From assembly GCA_900771005.1 (NCBI GenBank), contig CAAGMI010000015.1, positions 1 through 55,246 of the forward strand: a stretch of 55,246 nt of DNA, written 5' to 3'. Below, piece after piece: positions 6,829-15,434 of the stretch. Below the pieces are notes generated by a model. It had not been told where the DNA came from. It searched no databases and worked only from the letters and a program-made list of their open reading frames with translations. The DNA comes from Rikenellaceae bacterium (GTDB taxonomy: Bacteria; Bacteroidota; Bacteroidia; Bacteroidales; UBA932). Both the position numbers and the translations under genes were made by a program. Numbering within the stretch: the first letter of the stretch is position 1; each line of letters starts with the position of its first letter.

Positions 6829-9800
6829 ATGGCGAAGAAAAAGAACCAGAATCCGATAGACGCGCTCAATGCAGCTGACGAGAAGCACTACAGGGACACG
6901 GAGAGATACGTCAAGGTGGTGGAGTCGCTGTACAAGGACGCCATATCGGAGATTTCACAGCTGGCGGCAAAGGTGGGAGCGATACCTGCCACCGATCAGT
7001 TCTCATTCAGCAAGAACCCGGCTATATCGCAACAGGTCGACGGAGTGATACGAAAGCTCGCGTCGAAGATCCAGGCGGTCATCGAGACCGGAGACAGACA
7101 ACAGTGGGATGCGGCATGCGCCAAGAGCGTGTCGTTCCTCAATTCCATCATGCGTACGAGCGCGTTACCGAAACCGTTACTGCAGTCTTATCAGGACCGC
7201 AACCTCGAGGCGCTCGCAGCCTTCCAGGAGCGAAAGATCAACGGTCTCGGACTCTCGGAGCGTGTGTGGAACTACGTGTCTCCGCTCAAGCAGGAGATAG
7301 AGACGGTGGCCGATACCTCGAAGGCGTACATGAACAACGGCATCAACACACCGGATGCAATGGAGACCGTGGAGCGTGCCCTCGGTACCGGACTCAGCGC
7401 CGATGACCTGAGCAGGGAGGTGCGTGCATGCCTCAAGGAACCGAACAAGCTGTTCAGAAGGGTACGCGACAAGTACGGGAACCTCCAGCTCTCGAAGAAC
7501 GCGAAGCTGTACCATCCGGGACAGGGCGTGTACAGAAGCTCGTACAAGAACGCAAAGCGCATGACGCGAAGCGAGATCAACATGGCATACAGACAGAGCG
7601 ACTACCTCAGATGGCAGCAGCTCGACTTTGTCGTGGGACTGAGAGTACAGCTGAGCGGAAACCATACATGCCTCGGAAAGGACGGAAAACCACATCCGTT
7701 CTTCGATATCTGCGACATCCTCCAGGGAGACTACCCGAAGGACGCGAAGCTCGTAGGCTGGCATCCTCAGTGCAAATGCATTATAACGCCTATCATGAAG
7801 CCTTATGACGAGTGGAACCAGGACAGAGCATATCTGAACGCCAAGGCATACAAGCAGCTGCCTGCATCGAACGAGGTTACAGACGTGCCTAAGGGATTCA
7901 AGGACTACATCAGGGAGAACCAGAAGCGCATAGCCGGATGGACGAGCACTCCGTACTATATCAAGGATAACCCTCACTTCTTCGACAAAGCGATCAACCC
8001 GGGCAAATACAGCGGGAAAAGACTCATACTCAATGCAGACGAGAGCAACCTTCTCAAAGATTACCGTATGTATGGGTTCAATCACCAAGGAAGCTCCAAG
8101 TTCGCGCTTGCGCTTGATGATGCCCTCAAGGCTTATATGAGTGGAGACCGTTCTGCATTTAACACAGCCATGACATCGATGGACTTCATCAAGAGGACGA
8201 ACGAGAGAGTGAAGGAATACACGGCAATGAAGAGAGCCATGGAAGATCTGTATGTCGTCCTGAAGGCTCATCCTTCATATACCGATGTGCAGTACAACCC
8301 AAAGACCGGAGGCCTCAAGGCTACGCACAAGGATCATACGTTCGACCCTAACAAGGGAAAGTATGAGATGAGCGCAAGGGATGCCGGATATGCTTCCGGA
8401 CATGTCGTCATTTTGGGAAAGGAAAAATCCACCACCATCGGACAGAAGTTCTCAGAGGGATTGTGGGATGGTACCGAATTCGAGGTCATGGGCTGTGAGA
8501 CAGCTTCCAAGAACAACTATCTCCGAGGCCTGAAGCACGCGAACAGCAAGCCGGACGCAAAGATTGCCGTGCTTGACTTCCCTAACGGAGGGTACAGTGA
8601 GGAGATGATAGAGGAGGCCATCAGAAGATATAAAGGCCTTATAAAGTCGGATCCGGATAATTTCAGGGAACTGGAAAGGGTTGTGTGTGTTCAGGATGGT
8701 AAGGTCGTGTATGATCAGCCATTTAAAAAAAGTACGGGAGGCTCTGAATCTCTCCAGTACACCCCCCGCAGTGCAAAGATAGAGGATATAAATAATTTGA
8801 CAAAGAAACTGTCGAGTGAAATTGGTCTTGATGATTCAAAACTGCGTCTTTTGAAATCTAAGGTTACCAAAAAGACTATAGATCCCGCCCAGGAACGCCA
8901 TAAATATGATGATCAGATAGCCATGCTCAAGAAGAATGCTCAGCGTTACGGCCTCGATGTCAACGCGATAGATGAAGCATTCGCATCTCTTGACCTCAAG
9001 AAGCTGCAGAGGGTAATCGACGAGCAGCAGAAGATTCTCGACGAGGGAATGGCAAAGAAGAAAAAAATATGGGACGCAGCTGACAAAAGACATGCTGAAC
9101 GTACAGCGGAGAAGGCGGCGAAGCTGAAAGAATTCGCCAAGGAGCACAAGGCGAAAACAGAGAGCGTGTACAAGCAGGTCGACGGGGCAATCGCCAACGC
9201 CAAGGGCATCAACGAAGCTGATGTGTCGGTACTGAAGGATCTCAAGTCGGGCAAGGCCGGATCCATTACTACCAAGGCCGGAAAGATCGTACCTACAGTA
9301 ACTGTTGAGACGCTGCAGAAAGAGGCCCAGAAGCTCGAGCAGATTGTCGCGGAGTACAACTCAGTCATGAACGAGGCAAAGGCGCTTGTGGCCGATTTCA
9401 AGGGCATCAGCGACGTCGATACGGAGACGGTGCTCAAGCAGACAAGCATCAAGGGCGTAAAGGCGGAGCTGAAGAAGCTGCAGGATGCAAGGAAACAGAT
9501 AATTGATGAAGCCGTAAGCCTGAAGAAGGACTTCGACGGGGTAAAGGATCTTGACATGAAGCTTGTAGATAAGACCATCAAGAGCGGCAAACTGTCATCC
9601 ATACGGGAGATATCGGACAAGATCAAGGAGATCAAGAAGGCAGAAGAGGCAATATCAGACCTCATACCAAATGCCCATGAGCTTCACAAATCTTATACTC
9701 TCAGCGAGCTCCAGCAGGCTCATAAGGAGCTGGATGGCGTGCTTAGCAAGTGGCTGTCAAAATATAGTTATTCATCAATAGACAATGCTCCGCTTGAGCA

Positions 9801-10764
9801 TCTCAGGAACAAGCTTGAGTTCGAGCTTTCCTCTCCAACCTTCAGATACACCGACAAGACGATCATCAGCAAGGCGGTCAATGAGAAGATTGCAGTTATC
9901 AACAGGAAGATCGAGTGGAATAATCTCGTGTCCCAGGTTTCTTCTCTGAAAACGTTCAGTTCGAAGGCTTCTGCATACAAGGCTCTTCTGGCAAAGGTTG
10001 AAGAAGCTGTAAACAGCAATGATTTAGACGCTCTTAAGAAGAGTATAGCAGCCGCAGAGGCGGAACAGAGAAAGATACTTGAGAAGAGGGCAAAGAGAGG
10101 TGGAGACACCAAGACCGCTCTCAACAAAGAGTACAAGGGTGGAGCCATAGGAACAGATATCTCGGCATCAATAGATGTGAGAAATATGGTTTCAGAAGAT
10201 CCGTATGGAGGAACATTCACTAACAACGTCGCACGAATGCAAGGGTTTGACTCTCCGGCAAAGTTAGTGACAGCTGCAGAGTTCGACACGTTAGAGAAGA
10301 ACTGCGGAGAAGTGTTCTATCGCACAGTGAACCCTACAACATTCAAAGGAAAGAAGATGACAAGCGAAGAGTTCGCTTCTCAGCTATATGTGGCAGACAA
10401 ACTGGAATTGAACGGTCCTGGAGGACGTGTGTACGGAGACGGAATGTATGTAGCGGTATCAGCTTGGGACGGAAGGTCTGTGCGCCCTCTTTCACCTGCC
10501 TTGAAATCACATGCATACAATGCAAGTATATGTTACGGTAACGGAGATCATACTATTTCAGAAATGACTTTCACCCGAAAGCCAAGGATCATAAAGGAGA
10601 GAGATCTGGATGCCATGTGGAGAAAGCTGGATACTACGACAAGAGCAAAATTCGGCAATGAAGCAAACACATATGCCTGTGCACTTGGTTATGACGCAAT
10701 GTACACCACAAGAGACTACATGGTCATCTGGAACAGATCGATCATAGCAGTCAAGAAGAAGTAA
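6829..10764 (+). CDS. MuF minor head protein with CdiA-like nuclease and ADP-ribosyltransferase-like domains
   Basis: 1311 residues. The N-terminal ~330 residues are a MuF head-morphogenesis protein: TRSEINMAYRQSDY is followed by a Cys/His region ending HPQCKCIITPI. Next, ~490-630 match my memory of CdiA C-terminal tRNase-type domains: KATHKDHTFDPNKGKYE (H500, H503, E513) and LWDGTEFEV (D547, E550). Residues ~640-1130 are long charged coiled coil. The last ~150 residues look like an ADP-ribosyltransferase: VFYR (R1165), YGDGMYVA (1202-1209), ALGYDAMY (1285-1292) and YMVIWNRS near the end. MuF proteins join the portal and can be injected, so the extra domains may be effectors delivered with the DNA. 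Most MuF proteins are 300-500 residues. Activity is inferred only. Confidence 0.82.
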   Translation: MAKKKNQNPIDALNAADEKHYRDTERYVKVVESLYKDAISEISQLAAKVGAIPATDQFSFSKNPAISQQVDGVIRKLASKIQAVIETGDRQQWDAACAKSVSFLNSIMRTSALPKPLLQSYQDRNLEALAAFQERKINGLGLSERVWNYVSPLKQEIETVADTSKAYMNNGINTPDAMETVERALGTGLSADDLSREVRACLKEPNKLFRRVRDKYGNLQLSKNAKLYHPGQGVYRSSYKNAKRMTRSEINMAYRQSDYLRWQQLDFVVGLRVQLSGNHTCLGKDGKPHPFFDICDILQGDYPKDAKLVGWHPQCKCIITPIMKPYDEWNQDRAYLNAKAYKQLPASNEVTDVPKGFKDYIRENQKRIAGWTSTPYYIKDNPHFFDKAINPGKYSGKRLILNADESNLLKDYRMYGFNHQGSSKFALALDDALKAYMSGDRSAFNTAMTSMDFIKRTNERVKEYTAMKRAMEDLYVVLKAHPSYTDVQYNPKTGGLKATHKDHTFDPNKGKYEMSARDAGYASGHVVILGKEKSTTIGQKFSEGLWDGTEFEVMGCETASKNNYLRGLKHANSKPDAKIAVLDFPNGGYSEEMIEEAIRRYKGLIKSDPDNFRELERVVCVQDGKVVYDQPFKKSTGGSESLQYTPRSAKIEDINNLTKKLSSEIGLDDSKLRLLKSKVTKKTIDPAQERHKYDDQIAMLKKNAQRYGLDVNAIDEAFASLDLKKLQRVIDEQQKILDEGMAKKKKIWDAADKRHAERTAEKAAKLKEFAKEHKAKTESVYKQVDGAIANAKGINEADVSVLKDLKSGKAGSITTKAGKIVPTVTVETLQKEAQKLEQIVAEYNSVMNEAKALVADFKGISDVDTETVLKQTSIKGVKAELKKLQDARKQIIDEAVSLKKDFDGVKDLDMKLVDKTIKSGKLSSIREISDKIKEIKKAEEAISDLIPNAHELHKSYTLSELQQAHKELDGVLSKWLSKYSYSSIDNAPLEHLRNKLEFELSSPTFRYTDKTIISKAVNEKIAVINRKIEWNNLVSQVSSLKTFSSKASAYKALLAKVEEAVNSNDLDALKKSIAAAEAEQRKILEKRAKRGGDTKTALNKEYKGGAIGTDISASIDVRNMVSEDPYGGTFTNNVARMQGFDSPAKLVTAAEFDTLEKNCGEVFYRTVNPTTFKGKKMTSEEFASQLYVADKLELNGPGGRVYGDGMYVAVSAWDGRSVRPLSPALKSHAYNASICYGNGDHTISEMTFTRKPRIIKERDLDAMWRKLDTTTRAKFGNEANTYACALGYDAMYTTRDYMVIWNRSIIAVKKK

Positions 10765-10768
10765 ATAC

Positions 10769-10802
10769 AAAAAGAACGACTCTTCCGGGCCGTTCTTTTT
10801 TT
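10769..10802. terminator. Bidirectional intrinsic terminator between convergent genes
   Basis: aaagaacg (10771-10778) pairs with cgttcttt (10791-10798), flanked by A-run and T-run, so it can end transcription of both MuF and the reverse-strand operon. Confidence 0.85.
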
Positions 10803-10815
10803 CTTTTCGTAGGTT

Positions 10816-11157
10816 TTACTTGCTGTTCATCTTTTGAATTTCATTGTGGCTCACAAGATATAACCCGATGTATTCGGCCGCCAGTGATACGTCCCAATCA
10901 TCAGTCACAATCCATTCCTCAGAGAGGAAATAGAACTCTTCGTCTATCTCTATCTTAGCCCATACGCGACAGTTATAATTGCCGACCTTAATCATCTGCA
11001 AAGCCTTTCCTACAGCTTCGTCAGGTTTAACAAATTTGCAATTGCCGATAATCTCTTTCTGTTTTGCGGCGTGCTCAGGATGGGCAGCCATACGAGCTTG
11101 AGCAGATCTGTATGTATAAGAGAGACTGCCCTGATTGTTGTTGTTGTCGAATTTCAT
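10816..11157 (-). CDS. Unknown 113-aa protein, candidate immunity/antitoxin protein
   Basis: I chose the ATG at 11157 because it overlaps the stop of the HTH gene as ATGA; an in-frame ATG at 11181 lies inside that gene. Soluble, mildly acidic, with an N-terminal polar stretch (FDNNNNQGS) and a C-terminal region rich in W, E and D (FYFLSEEWIVTDDWD). No recognisable family. It is the last gene of the three-gene operon and converges on the toxin-like 3' end of the MuF gene, the usual place for an immunity gene. That link is inference from position. It could instead be a regulator or a toxin-antitoxin partner. Confidence 0.6.
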   Translation of the reverse strand: MKFDNNNNQGSLSYTYRSAQARMAAHPEHAAKQKEIIGNCKFVKPDEAVGKALQMIKVGNYNCRVWAKIEIDEEFYFLSEEWIVTDDWDVSLAAEYIGLYLVSHNEIQKMNSK

Positions 11158-11381
11158 ACTTCCTTCTTTTTTAGTGTCCATTCATAACCGAGAGCATCGG
11201 CAATGGCACAGAGATGATCTGCACCGGCATTCCACCTGCCGATCTCTATCTTCGAAATAGTTTGTCTTGTGACGCCGATCCTTTGAGCGACGTCCTCACA
11301 AGAGAGGCCTTCTGCCTCCCTAATTACGCGAAGAGCCGCACCCAGACGGATGCGACCTTCATTCTCGTTGTTCAGAGCCAT
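11154..11381 (-). CDS. XRE-family HTH transcriptional regulator
   Basis: 75 residues, almost entirely one Cro/C1-type helix-turn-helix: LGAALRVIREAEGLSCEDVA, then GVTRQTISKIEIGRWNAG as recognition helix region. It is coupled to the 113-aa gene by ATGA and lies 4 bp after the 68-aa gene. The operon promoter carries repeated TGTGG-10-CCACA sites overlapping its -33 element, so autorepression is likely. The same sites lie upstream of the capsid promoter at 11791, so it may also control that promoter. Confidence 0.85.
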   Translation of the reverse strand: MALNNENEGRIRLGAALRVIREAEGLSCEDVAQRIGVTRQTISKIEIGRWNAGADHLCAIADALGYEWTLKKKEV

Positions 11382-11385
11382 GGTT

Positions 11386-11592
11386 TTATAAGTTTTTAGC
11401 GGCCGTCAGGACCCGCTGCCAGTAGGCTGTGCCTCTGTGGAAACTGCAGAAGTACCAGAGGTCGTTCAGGAAGGAGTTTATCTCACCTCTCTCGAACGGA
11501 TCGGTGGCCTTGTCGAGCTTGGTAAGGTAGTCGCTGGTCATTGAGACGAGACGGTCAAATGAAATGTTGCGAGAAATAGAAAGGTGTGCCAT
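11386..11592 (-). CDS. Unknown 68-aa protein, first gene of HTH operon
   Basis: Small soluble protein with an aromatic-rich C-terminal half (LWYFCSFHRGTAYWQRV). The ATG at 11592 lies 44 nt downstream of the predicted transcription start. No family recognised. Its place as leader gene of an autoregulated three-gene unit suggests an accessory factor of the module. Confidence 0.6.
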   Translation of the reverse strand: MAHLSISRNISFDRLVSMTSDYLTKLDKATDPFERGEINSFLNDLWYFCSFHRGTAYWQRVLTAAKNL

Positions 11593-11642
11593 AATGCAGT
11601 GCAGAGATTAACGTCCTGCGCCGGACGGTTAAATTGTTCGAT

Positions 11643-11673
11643 GCAAAGGTACGGATTTATAACTATGTGGCAA
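11643..11673 (-). promoter_or_regulatory. Reverse-strand promoter of the HTH operon
   Basis: On the minus strand: TTG (complement of 11671-11673), 19 nt, TACCTTTG (complement of 11643-11650... caaaggta). A full match to the Bacteroidetes consensus. The -33 element lies inside operator 1. Confidence 0.72.
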
Positions 11674-11751
11674 TAAAAAACCACAAAAATAAATATTTGT
11701 GGCGTTAAATAACCACAAAATGATAACTTTATGTGGCAATATTAAACACCA
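11666..11751. promoter_or_regulatory. Array of three operator-like inverted repeats
   Basis: Site 1 at 11666-11685: tgtgg-10 nt-ccaca. Site 2 at 11696-11719: tttgtgg-10 nt-ccacaaa, the most symmetrical. Site 3 at 11732-11751: tgtgg-10 nt-cacca, degenerate. Their centres are ~32-34 bp apart, three helical turns, so repressor dimers would sit on one face of the helix. Confidence 0.65.
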
Positions 11752-11752
11752 A

Positions 11753-11772
11753 ATAAGTGAAAAACGAGTGAT
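11753..11772 (+). promoter_or_regulatory. Upstream activation box C
   Basis: ataagtgaaaaacgagtgat; starts 61 bp before the -7 element at 11814. It directly abuts operator site 3, so activator and repressor could compete here. Confidence 0.55.
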
Positions 11773-11790
11773 TTATAGGCGTTTATTTTT

Positions 11791-11821
11791 TTTGAGAAGC
11801 ACGCGCAATAGGGTAACTTTG
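11791..11821 (+). promoter_or_regulatory. Promoter of the capsid/tail operon
   Basis: TTTG at 11791-11794, 19-nt spacer, TAACTTTG at 11814-11821. It drives the scaffold gene at 11863 and the long structural operon behind it. Confidence 0.75.
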
Positions 11822-11862
11822 CAACAGGTTAAATCAAAACACAAACTTAAACACAAAACGAC

Positions 11863-12564
11863 ATGCTTACAATTGAACAAATCGTCGCATTACTGGGAAA
11901 GAAAATCCCTGGCGTGCGCAAGGATGCACTCCAGAGTGTGGCGGGCGTAATTGCCCTACAGGCCGAGGATGAAGCAGCTGCACAGACAATCGTAGATCAG
12001 ATGACCGCCGAGAAGGTGCAGGGTTTCGCGCAGACTTACCGTAGCAACATCGACCGAGAGATCCAGCAGAGCAATCAGACCTACGAACAGACACTTCGAA
12101 ACAAGTACAACTTCGTAGAGAAGCAGCAACAGCAGCAACAGCAACAGCAGCAGCAAGGCCCTGTCAATCTCGATCAGTTGAAGAATCTCTTTGCAGAGGC
12201 ACTCGCCCCTCTGACTCAGCGTATGGACGCATACGATCAGCAGAGAATCGGTGCATCACGCAGGGAGATGTATGTAGGCAAAATGAAAGAGGCCAACGTT
12301 CCGGAACTCATGCAGAACTCTTTATTGCAACAGTTTGACCGCATGACCTTCAGGGACGACACCGATTTCAACCAGTTCCTTGCAGATTCACAACCGACAT
12401 TCGCGCAAATCGTCCAGAACGATTCCGACGCCCGACTGCGTCAGGTTCCGAGACCATTCGGTGGCGGCGGAGGCGACGATACGAAGGGCGTAAGCCAGGC
12501 TATGAAAGATTATCTCGAAAGCAAAAAGGGCGGAGGTAACGTAGTGGAAGGCAAGGCTCTGTAA
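11863..12564 (+). CDS. Probable capsid scaffolding protein with polyglutamine tract
   Basis: 233 residues, helical and charged. A run of eleven glutamines at ~88-98 joins the N-terminal coiled-coil half to a C-terminal half, and a glycine-rich stretch (FGGGGGDD) lies near the C-terminus. Position directly before the decoration and major capsid genes, high helical content and lack of enzymatic motifs fit a scaffold or capsid-assembly protein. The call rests on position and composition, not on a specific motif. The CAG/CAA tract could change length by slippage. Confidence 0.62.
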   Translation: MLTIEQIVALLGKKIPGVRKDALQSVAGVIALQAEDEAAAQTIVDQMTAEKVQGFAQTYRSNIDREIQQSNQTYEQTLRNKYNFVEKQQQQQQQQQQQGPVNLDQLKNLFAEALAPLTQRMDAYDQQRIGASRREMYVGKMKEANVPELMQNSLLQQFDRMTFRDDTDFNQFLADSQPTFAQIVQNDSDARLRQVPRPFGGGGGDDTKGVSQAMKDYLESKKGGGNVVEGKAL

Positions 12565-12590
12565 TCATTAACATCTAAAAACGAAAGATA

Positions 12591-13178
12591 ATGCTGACAA
12601 TCAAGCGAGGAAAGGATAAGCGCATCGTCCATGCGCTCCTTATCAATCTTGCAGATCTTCCAGATGGTGTGACTCTCTCTAGCAAGGATCTTGTAAAGGG
12701 TACTCCAGTGATGGAAGGTTCTGTTATCGGCCGCGACGCAAACGGCGTGGGCCATCTCATCAAGACTGCAGCCGTTTATGCAGCTGCAGAAGCAAGCGCT
12801 ACTTCATATCAGATCGCCAAGGGTTCCCACTTCAAGAAGGGAGACTTTGTCACTCTCAAGATCGGCGGTACAGCGTCTGCTATCACTGCCGTTGACCGAG
12901 ACTCATCTAGTCTCTATGATGTGATTACCGTCGAGGCAACACTCGGCTCTGCGCAGCCGGGTAATGTGCTCAAGGAGGCTAAAGCTGCCGGAAGCAAGTC
13001 TGAGTTCAAGAACAAGCCGGAGGCGCTTCTCGCAGAAAGTTATGACGTCGAAGGAGACACAAACATCTTTGTGGCTGCTGTGACTATTGGCCAGTTCAAG
13101 TCTGCTCTTGTGCCTGCAATCGATGCGGAGATCAAGGCTGCACTTACAGCCAACGGCTCATTCATCAATTTTGTCTAA
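12591..13178 (+). CDS. Putative head decoration protein
   Basis: 195 residues, beta-rich, Ala/Gly/Thr-rich, e.g. SHFKKGDFVTLKIGGTASA and repeated V-T-V patterns. It lies between the scaffold-like and major capsid genes, where small stabilising (gpD-like) or head fibre proteins are usual. No catalytic motif. A structural role is likely; the precise role is inferred. Confidence 0.6.
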   Translation: MLTIKRGKDKRIVHALLINLADLPDGVTLSSKDLVKGTPVMEGSVIGRDANGVGHLIKTAAVYAAAEASATSYQIAKGSHFKKGDFVTLKIGGTASAITAVDRDSSSLYDVITVEATLGSAQPGNVLKEAKAAGSKSEFKNKPEALLAESYDVEGDTNIFVAAVTIGQFKSALVPAIDAEIKAALTANGSFINFV

Positions 13179-13200
13179 CCCTTAATCCTGCAAAAGAATT

Positions 13201-14307
13201 ATGATCAGAACATTCATGCATGCTCTCACCGAGCCTGACTTGCAGGCAGAGGTGCAGACCTACGAATTCAAGCCTTATTACTATCCTACCCTCTTCCCTT
13301 TGAAGGAGACTGCCAACCTCACATGGAAGACCCTTCAGACCAAGGTAGGCCTTAAGATCGCCGCTGACCTCGTGGCACGTGGCGCACGTGTTGACAAGAA
13401 AGCTCGTAACGCCATCAACAAGATCATGGGAGACATCCCAAAGATCGCCATCAAGCGTACTATGGACGAAGAGGAGCTCACCGACTATGATATCATGGTC
13501 GGTGAGCATTCGAACGATCCTGACCTCCGTGCTCTCATCGAGGCATGGGCAGAGGATACCAAGTTCTGCTTCGACGGCGTCAACAACCGTATCGAGTGGA
13601 TGGCCCTCCACATGATCTCCCATGCCGGAAAGCTCTCTGTCACTTCAGAGAACAACGCACATATCATCAGCGAGTACGATGCTGACTACGAGATTCCTTC
13701 AGAGCAGAAGAAGGGTACTTTAATCGCCTGGGAGAACGTGGCTACAGCAAAGCCTGTATCGGTTGACCTCAAGAATATCGTCAAGGCAGCACGCAAGGAA
13801 GGACACAGCCTCAAGTACTGCTTCATGAACGTTGATACATTCAACAACTTCGTCGAGATCCAGGAGGTTCAGAAGATATGCGCATCATATGTGGCAAACG
13901 CTCTCGACATGCAGCAGATTCCAGACCTCAATGCTGTAAACTCTGCATTCAAGAAGCTTCCATATCTCTATGGACTTCAGATTGTGGTAATCGACCAGGA
14001 GATCTCTGTAGAGCTTCCTAACGGTACTCTTCTCCCTGCTGCAAATCCATTTGCAAGCAACGTGTGTGCATTCACAGAGAGCACACAGCTTGGAAATACC
14101 TTCTACAAGGTCCCTATCGACATGAAGGTTAAGGGTACTGCAGCAATCAAGGCTCTCAACGGCCCTGTCTGCATCAAGAAGTTCGGTAACGAGGAGCCTA
14201 TCGAGGAGGTGACAATGGGTATCGCCAACGCTTGCCCTGCATGGGCCGGCTCAGAGCGCTGCTGGTTCCTCGATACTAAGAATGCTTCTTGGAACGAGGG
14301 TAAGTAA
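13201..14307 (+). CDS. Major capsid protein (lambda gpE-like)
   Basis: 368 residues, the usual size of HK97-fold capsid subunits. The segment beginning EGHSLKYCFMNVDTFNNF, the LPYLYGLQIVVIDQE strand and the C-terminal GIANACPAWAG...CWFLDT are characteristic of the gpE family in Bacteroidetes phages. It builds the icosahedral shell with the portal at one vertex. Codon use is biased towards a few preferred codons, as expected for a highly expressed gene. Confidence 0.88.
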   Translation: MIRTFMHALTEPDLQAEVQTYEFKPYYYPTLFPLKETANLTWKTLQTKVGLKIAADLVARGARVDKKARNAINKIMGDIPKIAIKRTMDEEELTDYDIMVGEHSNDPDLRALIEAWAEDTKFCFDGVNNRIEWMALHMISHAGKLSVTSENNAHIISEYDADYEIPSEQKKGTLIAWENVATAKPVSVDLKNIVKAARKEGHSLKYCFMNVDTFNNFVEIQEVQKICASYVANALDMQQIPDLNAVNSAFKKLPYLYGLQIVVIDQEISVELPNGTLLPAANPFASNVCAFTESTQLGNTFYKVPIDMKVKGTAAIKALNGPVCIKKFGNEEPIEEVTMGIANACPAWAGSERCWFLDTKNASWNEGK

Positions 14308-14326
14308 CCTATAAACAAGAATCAAT

Positions 14327-14638
14327 ATGACTTACAGGGAGTGGATGAACACCACAGGTGCCAGATTCAATATGACAGAGGCTGATGCGGAACTGATACT
14401 TGTCAACCAGTCCGGCATCATTCCGGATCCAGACGAGACAGTTGATGTAGTCAAGGCAAAGACTGCACTCTGCAAGGAGTTCGCAATGGTGCTGCCTATG
14501 GCTAACATATCAGAGGGCGGATATTCCATCACATGGAACATAGAGGCCGTCAAGTTATGGTACAGGCATACCGCCTCGGAATTGGGCCTCGAGGACATCA
14601 CCACTCCCAAGATCCGAAACCGATCGAACGTATGGTAG
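14327..14638 (+). CDS. Putative head-tail connector (adaptor) protein
   Basis: 103 residues, predicted helical, first of four small overlapping genes between capsid and tail tube. Proteins of this size and place usually add to the portal ring (gp15/gp6-like adaptors). No diagnostic motif; the function comes from gene order. Confidence 0.58.
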   Translation: MTYREWMNTTGARFNMTEADAELILVNQSGIIPDPDETVDVVKAKTALCKEFAMVLPMANISEGGYSITWNIEAVKLWYRHTASELGLEDITTPKIRNRSNVW

Positions 14639-14952
14639 AAGTACTCGAGCAATATCCGCATTATCTGTACCGGGATACCGAGGACGGGTGGGTATATGTA
14701 GGACGATGCCGGGAGGAGACGAACGGCAAGGGCGGGCACATCAGGACCGCAGACATGGAGGTGTACACATTCAGCTCCATAGTACAGATGCCTGCAGGGA
14801 CTCCCAAGATTCCTGAAGGTGTCGAGATTGCAGTGCTTGAAAAGCCTTCGGAAATGCCTAACGGCCCTTCAAGTCTCACTATGTCTCTCCGCATCCTTGG
14901 AACCTGCGCCAAGTTCGACCCGGGCCGGCTTCATTGCAGAATGTGGGTATGA
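14632..14952 (+). CDS. Putative head closure protein
   Basis: 106 residues from the ATG at 14632, which overlaps the previous stop (atggtag). The in-frame start further upstream would lie deep in the previous gene. The product looks like a small beta-barrel: YLYRDTEDGWVYVGRCRE, then EVYTFSSIVQMP. This fits stopper or head-closure proteins such as SPP1 gp16. The call is from order and predicted fold. Confidence 0.58.
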   Translation: MVEVLEQYPHYLYRDTEDGWVYVGRCREETNGKGGHIRTADMEVYTFSSIVQMPAGTPKIPEGVEIAVLEKPSEMPNGPSSLTMSLRILGTCAKFDPGRLHCRMWV

Positions 14953-15434
14953 CACCGGAACAGTTCGTCCAGACAGTGATGGAAACAGCCGCTTCCATCA
15001 TCGAGGAGGAGATTCTTCAATCCCTCATACGCCTTGGAGAGGAATGCCTTACACGCATACGAACCAGGAGCAAGGAAGAGAGCTGGATAGACCAGACGGG
15101 AAACCTCAGGTCGTCCATCGGATATGCGGTATACGCATACGGACAGGAGGTGATGGAGTCCACTTTCATGGCGCTCCCTGGACCTGACGGAAACGGAATG
15201 GCCGGAACCATAAAGGGACAGGAGTACGTCAAGAGCCTCGCGTCCAAGTTCTCAGAGACATATGCACTCGTGGTCGTAGCCGGAATGGACTACGCAGAGT
15301 ACGTGGAGGCAATGGCAAGCAAGGACGTGCTCGCGGGTACCGAGATCTGGGCAAAGAAACAGATCGACAGATATCTGGAAGATGCCAAGACAAGAGCGGA
15401 GGCCAGGGTAAACGACTATATCAATTCTTTATGA
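14949..15434 (+). CDS. HK97 gp10-like tail component
   Basis: 161 residues from the ATG at 14949, coupled by ATGA to the previous stop. Helical N-terminus, then TGNLRSSIGYAVYAYG and a VVAGMDYAEYVE segment. The pattern TGNLRSS...YA.YVE is typical of HK97 gp10/SPP1 gp16.1-type proteins that help join head and tail. Confidence 0.75.
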   Translation: MTPEQFVQTVMETAASIIEEEILQSLIRLGEECLTRIRTRSKEESWIDQTGNLRSSIGYAVYAYGQEVMESTFMALPGPDGNGMAGTIKGQEYVKSLASKFSETYALVVVAGMDYAEYVEAMASKDVLAGTEIWAKKQIDRYLEDAKTRAEARVNDYINSL

